From Paenibacillus radicis (ex Gao et al. 2016) (GTDB taxonomy: Bacteria; Bacillota; Bacilli; Paenibacillales; Paenibacillaceae), in the NCBI RefSeq assembly GCF_014641555.1, contig NZ_BMHY01000002.1:484051-548050 (forward strand): a DNA stretch of 64,000 nucleotides, read 5' to 3'. The position numbers and the translations under genes are program-made. Below, piece by piece: positions 58,283 to 64,000 of the stretch (the stretch's first letter is position 1; the number at the start of each line of letters is the position of its first letter). Below the pieces are notes generated by a model. The model worked only from the letters and a program-made list of their open reading frames with translations. It did no database searches and was not told the DNA's origin.

Positions 58283-59488
58283 ATGAAAAAAGTATGGATC
58301 GGTTTATTGAGTTTAGTTGTAATTGCTGCTCTATTGACGACCACTAGTTTTACTCAAGAATCGCGGGTGGATGCTGCTGCTCCGAGCTTTAAAGATGTAG
58401 CGGGCCACTGGGCGCAATCCTCGATTAACGTTGCCGCACAAGCCGGTATCATTAACGGTTATCCGGATGGCACGTTTAAACCGGATGGGACGATTACGAG
58501 GGCTGAGATGCTGAAGGTGATGGCTTTGACGGCACATATTGAAGTTGGCTCGGCGACGGCAGGGAAGCCATGGTATACGCCGTTTCAAACGGCTTTGACG
58601 GATGCTAAGGTGTATGCGGCTGGAGATTTTTCTGGTGATATGAATAAGCCTGCTACTCGCCTTGAACTAGCCAAACTATCAATGCGTGTAGCAAAAGCAG
58701 ATTATCGCGGCAAAAAGCTTACGAATGACGAGCTGTTGTTCAGAGCGGTTAATGTCGGGTTGCTATCACGTACGGGTGCAAAAGCAGAAACCATCGATCC
58801 AAACGGTACGACAACGCGTGCGCAGGCTGCCGTGCTAGTTACGAGATTGTTGAAGCTTGAAAAAGGCGAGAAGCTAGCTGTTGACCAAGGCGCATCGAGC
58901 GCAGCGGAGATTACATGGCATCGGCATAATATGATCACGATGTTCGATCAGGAAGATATGGTAGAACTTCCGCATTCACTCACGATTAACCCTAAATACA
59001 AAGTTTCTATTGAACAACTAACGATCCTTGATCCAACGGATAAGAAGGGGTACTTGGTGGAGTATTTGGAGGGGGCAAAATACTTCGGTTCTGCTGATCC
59101 CACAAAAGGATACATCTTTGCTTATAAGCTCAAGGGTGAAAGTTTAGCAGATAGTCCGAAACAAAATCAATCAATCGCAACCAGTTTTTATATGTATACG
59201 GAACAGGATAGTGGGTCCATATCTTTAAACAATAAATACCATCACATGGACGATAAATTAATTGATAGACCAGGGCTATACAAAAATAAAATTATATTGA
59301 GTCTTGCTAAGAAAGGGAATAGCGGTTACGACTACATTTTCCCTTATGTAAGCAAGGCATACGCTCAAGAGCAAGTGAAAAGATATGGAGCATTTCCTAT
59401 CCATCTTGAAAAATTTGGAGGGGTTCTAGGTTCTAGTAGTAATCAATTCTACTTAACGGCGGTGAAAGATCATTGGGCAAAAAAATAA
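58283..59488 (+). CDS. S-layer homology (SLH) domain surface protein
   Basis: A 401-residue exported protein. The signal peptide (MKKVWIGLLSLVVIAALL, cleavage near DAAAPSF) is followed by three SLH repeats within about 35-200: FKDVAGHWAQSSINVAAQAG...TRAEMLKV, a degenerate PWYTPFQTALTDAKVYAA repeat, and NVGLLSRTGAKAETIDPNG...TRAQAAVLV. SLH domains anchor proteins to pyruvylated cell-wall polymer. The C-terminal half (about 200-401) has no recognised family. Its end overlaps the next gene by 16 bases, so the two surface proteins are probably made together. Confidence 0.9.
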   Translation: MKKVWIGLLSLVVIAALLTTTSFTQESRVDAAAPSFKDVAGHWAQSSINVAAQAGIINGYPDGTFKPDGTITRAEMLKVMALTAHIEVGSATAGKPWYTPFQTALTDAKVYAAGDFSGDMNKPATRLELAKLSMRVAKADYRGKKLTNDELLFRAVNVGLLSRTGAKAETIDPNGTTTRAQAAVLVTRLLKLEKGEKLAVDQGASSAAEITWHRHNMITMFDQEDMVELPHSLTINPKYKVSIEQLTILDPTDKKGYLVEYLEGAKYFGSADPTKGYIFAYKLKGESLADSPKQNQSIATSFYMYTEQDSGSISLNNKYHHMDDKLIDRPGLYKNKIILSLAKKGNSGYDYIFPYVSKAYAQEQVKRYGAFPIHLEKFGGVLGSSSNQFYLTAVKDHWAKK

Positions 59489-62400
59489 CCAACAAAACTA
59501 TACTATCATGCCTTCTGCTCCTATCTATGTTAACGGAAATGTTCCCTCAAATCAGTTTAGCCGCAGAAAGCAATACGATCACTAATACCCAAAACATTCG
59601 CTTTCTTGCAAGCGAACGATTTAATCCATCACCAGCACTTTCAAATATCAAAGTAGATTTACAAGTTCCTGAAGGATATAAGATAAAGGAAAATTCATAC
59701 CAATTATGGATGAGAGTTTCTAGTGGGAAAAATTTATCACTTAACCAACGAGGAACAACCTTCTCTTTATCGGGTAACACCTTGATTGTAAATAGTGTAC
59801 CTGGTACAAAGGTTAATTTAGTAGCTAGTGGCCATACTTCAGATATGTATTATGTCGTAAATAGACGAACCAACGGTACAGAATGGATTGTTGGACGAAG
59901 CAGCAATGGAGGAGGAACTTATTATGTAACTCCTTCCAAAACAGATGTTGATTCAAAAGATTGCTGGCAAGGCAATTTAACTGTTTGTCCTGGTTTGTTG
60001 TCTACTAAAGATAATGCAGGTACAACAATTGATTCATTGGTTCGAAGTTCAAAAACCATAAACGGAGTAAAAACATTAGGTTATGCTATCGAAGATAGCA
60101 AACAGTTTCAAGGTCCTGCATACTATGAGTTTATATATACAGGTAGAGAAAAGGAGAATGTTTATAAAGGCGCTGCGATTGCCAATTCAATTAATATTAC
60201 AGTAGCAACCCCATTTGCGGGTCACCATCAAGTTTTAGATTATGGTAAAGGGGATGTTGGTTTCGGCTGGGTCCAAGTTGCTGTTCCATTAAATAATTCG
60301 GATTATGAAACAATAGAGTGTAATGGATGTTCAGGTAATGCTAAAGCACTTAAATATACTATGCTAACTAAAACCGATTGGTCCGCCGAAACCTACTATT
60401 ACGAAGGCGAAGTCCGCGTCACCTACGAAAAACTCCCTCCCAAGGACAAGCCTCTCGTAGATTGCTCCTGCGCAGCCGATCCGTCCACAGTTCAATTTGC
60501 AGATAGGGACATCGCTGCAACATCAACCCTAACGGCCGCAGTTGCTCAAAAGGGTAGTCTGCGCGTTAAAGAATGGAAGCTCTACGGCCGACTAGCAGAC
60601 GGTACACAGTTGCAGACGCAAACGCTAGGCGCTTTGGACAAGGTGACCTATAAATTTTCTTTCAACATTCCAAAGGCAAAAATGATAGATGTTGATACCT
60701 ATACCGAAACCTACGTCATGCGCGCCGTCATTTATTTCACTGATGGCAGCAGCGCCGAGGATGTCATTGAGTGTTCGACGGTGATTAGCAGACCGGGAGC
60801 GCCACCGCAGCCCAGTCCAGGAAGCACACCAGAGCCGACGCCTAAGCCAAAGCCCGTTTTGAAAATCAATGCGAATTGGAGTCCGGTATCGATCTTCACA
60901 GGCGAAACTTCAACGCTGGATGCAATGGGAGAAAACTTCAATGACTGGTCTTGGACCTTTAGTGAGAATTTAGATCCAAAAATTATGGATAAAACAGGCC
61001 TCCAATATCCACAAATAAGATTCGATGAACCAGGTACATACACAGCGGTGATCAAGGCAACAAATGAATACGGGGATGAAAAATCAGCCACGGCCATTCT
61101 TTACGTCAATGATCCAAAGCCTGTCGCCATCATTTCCGGGGTTACCCGATGGATTCAAGGACGCCCGTTTCCAGCTCCGCATCATTTAAATAATTCTTAT
61201 ACACCGCTGTCGTCGAAAGGTGTCACCATCGATCACAGCAAGTCGGAAAAGAAGTACAAGAAAAACGATGAAGCTTATTATACGGTTGCTCCATATCTTG
61301 CTGTTGCCCCTATGGAGCTTGGCAATTACACGCTTGCAGGAAAGGTTTACGACTCGGAGGGCCGTACCAGCGAGTGGACGACGTATCCGCTGGAGGTCGT
61401 ACCGGATGAGCCGCCAACGGTCGAAATTTTTGCTTCGGAAACGGGTATTCGAAAGTCGGATCTGCAGTTAATTATTAACGCTCAAAGTCCGGACGGGGAC
61501 ACTATCACGCGCTTATCGGTTGAAGAGCGTTATGATCAGAATAATGACGGCAATTTTGAAGATGAAGCATGGAAAGTCATTTATAACGGTGTGTACAAAG
61601 AATCTGTCAATGTACGATATACAACCTTGGGCCATCGGCAATATCGGGCCACGGTAACCGAAGATTATGGACTAACTGGCACATCCAATATTGCTCATAC
61701 TGAAATCATCAACCTTGCTCCAGAAGTTGACTTTACGGCAAATGGTATTACGCAGCAACCGGACCAAGGGGAAGAAAGTACAGTGCCGATCATCAATTAT
61801 TCCCCTCAATCCATTCTGCGCTCCTGGACGTTGAAAAGGCCGTATGTCGGCGGATCAGAGAATAAGGATGGCTGGAAGATTGATGGCAACAGCTTGAAAA
61901 CTCGAAATGCGGTTTGGGCTAGCTTTGATAAACCATACAACCTCGCTGCCAACTTGAAGAAGCAGCCTTTTTGGGAGATTCCAGCGAAACCAGTGGGAAT
62001 GTATGGATGGACAGTTCCCGGAACAGCATCACAAGTTTTCCCGGGCTATCGCATGATTTTGCATTATACAGGCTCGTACAATTCATACAATCAGGATGAG
62101 TCCGATGGTTATCTTGTAGAGGTAGATGCGCGAACAGGAAAACAACTAGCTGAGCATCGTATACCTGGCAGATATTCCGTCAATCTAATCGATTACGATA
62201 GCAGCGGCGAGAAATTTTATTCGTACTTCGATAACAATCTTTATTTACTTAATCTCGATGGTCAAATTTTAGACATATACCCGTTATTTATGGTACATGG
62301 CCAAGATAAAAGCGTCACTAGCGGCTGGGGTGGACCAGGTATGCAATTCAATTTCTCAAAAGATAAAAAAACGCTTTATATGGCCTATGGTGTTACAACA

Positions 62401-64000
62401 AAGGAAAGTAATGTTTATAGTCAAAGACGTTCCATCTATGTCATAAAATATTCGCTGGCACAGAAAACGCTATTGTGGTCATCTATCATTTATCAAGATG
62501 ACCGAGAATTGACGTTGACCAATGTAAGGGGTATTGCCGTAAATGATAGTGGTGATGTGTTTGTCACCTACCAATATGCCCCTGTTATGTTTACCAAACA
62601 AGCGTATATGAATGGCTTTGCCGCTTTAAATGCGAATGGCATCATTAAAAATAGTTATCAAGGGCCGATTGGGGGGATATCTCCGCCTGCAGTATCTGAT
62701 GATGGGCAATACGTCTATATGTCAGGTGTAAATGCTCACAATCAATCTAGTGATATGTGGCTTTACTATTTTGGATTATTCGTCTACAACAATGCCACCA
62801 ATCAATTTTATTTATCACAGACCAATAGCCATTCGGCCAGTGGTCCTCATGTATCTCCTACCATTTATCAAAATCCTGTTGTACGGCGAGACGGCACGGT
62901 ATATAGCCCAGCATACGGTACGTTTACGAAAACAGGCGTGCGTATAGTAGGAATTGATATCTTAAATTATAACGTAGGTAACGACCCTACTGATCCGCCT
63001 GAGGCGCTGCCGAATGAGTTCGAAATGAATAAATCGTCTTACGGTGCTAACGCTTACCTGCAAGCTTTTGAACAACCAAACGGTAAATTAGTGCGAATGG
63101 AAAACTGGATAAGATGGCAGAAAGGTAATAATTCCGGCAAATACTATACGCCATTTTTTGCCCTAGCTAATGGAGCTGATGTAACTTCTTTTTTAGGCGA
63201 GAAGACGAATCAATATTACAGCAACCATGATCTTTTCGAGGGATCGACCTATTATTATCAGGCTACAACCTTTAATCGCGCTAGCAGGGTAGCACCTGAC
63301 GGATCTGTTTATTTAAGTGCTACGAGGACGAAATTATCAACCACTACTGTAGGGCAAATTGCAACATCAGTTATCGTTCCATTTATAGGTGAATCATCCG
63401 GCGAGCTGCCGCGTTTAATTGATGACAACACTGTCGAGATTGATAGCGAAACTTGGGGCGGTTTGCTCTTTGATCCAAACGATAAAATGCGTAATCAGGT
63501 GCTTGAATTCGACGTCTCCGTAGGTGGTCTAAATAATGACAAATCCATCGGTGCGGCCATTCAGATCCAGGACGAGAAAAACATGTACAGCATGGAATGG
63601 AGCCCAAGCAAGCTTAGTCTGTTCAAGGTCGTTAATGGAATTAAGACCGAGTTAGGCAGCACAACGATGGTGCGCGCATCTAGCGTACCTTACAAATTCA
63701 AGCTGGAAACCATCGCCGGAACGATCCGTTTATCTGTGAATGGCGTCGCAAAGCTCGAAGCTGTAGACAACAAGTTTGTGCGCGGATCAGCGGGTATTAT
63801 GTCCCTCGGACAACAGCAAGCTGCATTCAGCAATGTAAAGCGAACCAACTACGGAACGACCGTTCCGGAAGAAACGTTCGAAGCCGTACTGATTGGCGAG
63901 CAGATTGACTATAAGAAACTGTTTAACGACCTGGAGGCCGATCCGAAAAATGCTGAGCAATGGATCTACAAGCATGATCCGAATTATTTTGCCAATTCGC
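59473..64000 (+). CDS. Giant secreted surface protein, 3' end outside the window
   Basis: An uninterrupted frame of at least 1509 residues. The likely start is a TTG at 59473, overlapping the SLH stop by 16 bases; it begins a clear signal peptide (KKITNKTILSCLLLLSMLTE, cleavage near SLAAES). Further in are Cys pairs (DCWQGNLTVCPG, ECNGCSG, VDCSCAADP), a Pro/Thr linker (PGSTPEPTPKPKPVLK near 450), a PKD-like domain (near 470-555), a propeller-like region (DGYLVEVDARTGKQLAEH near 875 onward), and a lectin-like or LamG-like domain near 1310-1450 (ETWGGLLFDPNDKMRNQVLE). It is more AT-rich than the sugar genes. It is presumably exported and associated with the SLH partner; function unknown. Confidence 0.85.
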   Translation, partial: MGKKITNKTILSCLLLLSMLTEMFPQISLAAESNTITNTQNIRFLASERFNPSPALSNIKVDLQVPEGYKIKENSYQLWMRVSSGKNLSLNQRGTTFSLSGNTLIVNSVPGTKVNLVASGHTSDMYYVVNRRTNGTEWIVGRSSNGGGTYYVTPSKTDVDSKDCWQGNLTVCPGLLSTKDNAGTTIDSLVRSSKTINGVKTLGYAIEDSKQFQGPAYYEFIYTGREKENVYKGAAIANSINITVATPFAGHHQVLDYGKGDVGFGWVQVAVPLNNSDYETIECNGCSGNAKALKYTMLTKTDWSAETYYYEGEVRVTYEKLPPKDKPLVDCSCAADPSTVQFADRDIAATSTLTAAVAQKGSLRVKEWKLYGRLADGTQLQTQTLGALDKVTYKFSFNIPKAKMIDVDTYTETYVMRAVIYFTDGSSAEDVIECSTVISRPGAPPQPSPGSTPEPTPKPKPVLKINANWSPVSIFTGETSTLDAMGENFNDWSWTFSENLDPKIMDKTGLQYPQIRFDEPGTYTAVIKATNEYGDEKSATAILYVNDPKPVAIISGVTRWIQGRPFPAPHHLNNSYTPLSSKGVTIDHSKSEKKYKKNDEAYYTVAPYLAVAPMELGNYTLAGKVYDSEGRTSEWTTYPLEVVPDEPPTVEIFASETGIRKSDLQLIINAQSPDGDTITRLSVEERYDQNNDGNFEDEAWKVIYNGVYKESVNVRYTTLGHRQYRATVTEDYGLTGTSNIAHTEIINLAPEVDFTANGITQQPDQGEESTVPIINYSPQSILRSWTLKRPYVGGSENKDGWKIDGNSLKTRNAVWASFDKPYNLAANLKKQPFWEIPAKPVGMYGWTVPGTASQVFPGYRMILHYTGSYNSYNQDESDGYLVEVDARTGKQLAEHRIPGRYSVNLIDYDSSGEKFYSYFDNNLYLLNLDGQILDIYPLFMVHGQDKSVTSGWGGPGMQFNFSKDKKTLYMAYGVTTKESNVYSQRRSIYVIKYSLAQKTLLWSSIIYQDDRELTLTNVRGIAVNDSGDVFVTYQYAPVMFTKQAYMNGFAALNANGIIKNSYQGPIGGISPPAVSDDGQYVYMSGVNAHNQSSDMWLYYFGLFVYNNATNQFYLSQTNSHSASGPHVSPTIYQNPVVRRDGTVYSPAYGTFTKTGVRIVGIDILNYNVGNDPTDPPEALPNEFEMNKSSYGANAYLQAFEQPNGKLVRMENWIRWQKGNNSGKYYTPFFALANGADVTSFLGEKTNQYYSNHDLFEGSTYYYQATTFNRASRVAPDGSVYLSATRTKLSTTTVGQIATSVIVPFIGESSGELPRLIDDNTVEIDSETWGGLLFDPNDKMRNQVLEFDVSVGGLNNDKSIGAAIQIQDEKNMYSMEWSPSKLSLFKVVNGIKTELGSTTMVRASSVPYKFKLETIAGTIRLSVNGVAKLEAVDNKFVRGSAGIMSLGQQQAAFSNVKRTNYGTTVPEETFEAVLIGEQIDYKKLFNDLEADPKNAEQWIYKHDPNYFANS

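Overview
The window looks like chromosome of a Gram-positive, spore-forming soil bacterium of the Paenibacillaceae, most likely Paenibacillus. The evidence is a YesM/YesN-type sensor kinase and AraC-type response regulator beside a CUT1 sugar ABC transporter without its own ATPase, an AraR-type arabinose repressor (GntR head, LacI body), a YheC/YheD spore-family ATP-grasp gene, S-layer homology domains, Zur boxes beside a COG0523 GTPase and a zinc-free L33, strong GGAGG ribosome sites, and moderately GC-rich genes. No rRNA, tRNA, phage, transposase or CRISPR array was seen.

Layout. 0.7-23 kb is a sugar-catabolism island: two-component system, solute-binding lipoprotein and two permeases, GH36 alpha-galactosidase, mutarotase-like enzyme, AraC regulator, a large DUF5107/TPR protein, an alpha/beta hydrolase and an SGNH esterase, then araDBA (leftward) and araR. 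Galactosidase plus arabinose genes plus esterases suggest plant galactoside or arabinogalactan side chains as food. The galactosidase and DUF5107/TPR genes share a near-identical promoter with 21-bp-spaced direct repeats, so they probably answer to the same AraC protein. 23-29 kb holds repeats, a P-loop kinase, a tiny zinc-ribbon gene, and a WYL regulator translationally coupled to two paralogous proteins of unknown function. 28-32 kb is a glycolate (or 2-hydroxyacid) oxidase pair glcDF with a divergent GntR regulator and a sugar O-acetyltransferase. 32-35.5 kb is a leftward operon of two Gfo/Idh/MocA dehydrogenases around an AraC regulator. 35.8-37.3 kb is a zinc-starvation module: two Zur boxes, a COG0523 GTPase and a 49-residue zinc-free ribosomal protein L33. 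38-41.4 kb has a nitrilase-superfamily gene, a membrane protein, a TetR regulator and a YhdH-type reductase.

41.5-45.7 kb is an unusual small cluster: an ATP-grasp gene divergent from a coupled trio made of a PaaK-like adenylating enzyme, SbnA and SbnB. The last two make L-2,3-diaminopropionate in known pathways. 46.5-50.1 kb is a leftward operon in which a twin-arginine gluconate-dehydrogenase-type small subunit and its GMC flavoprotein are followed by their own tatC and tatA. 50-58 kb is mixed: SDR, an AT-rich orphan, aldose epimerase, stand-alone LytTR regulator, lactonase, MFS exporter, DUF2087 and GIY-YIG proteins. From 58.1 kb to the window end lie a strong promoter with an early terminator-like hairpin, an SLH protein, and a giant secreted protein (at least 1509 residues) that runs off the edge.

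Intergenic DNA is rich in repeats: a 187-bp element in three copies with four mirrored modules; a 143-bp element beside two of these; GCGAAG/CTTCGC-rich blocks carrying five perfect copies of the palindrome GAACCTAGGTTC; a 125-bp tandem array of hairpins; and 71-bp and 12-bp tandem arrays. These repeats, the shared 21-bp operators, the diaminopropionate cluster, the WYL operon and the Tat-linked dehydrogenase are the most interesting items.
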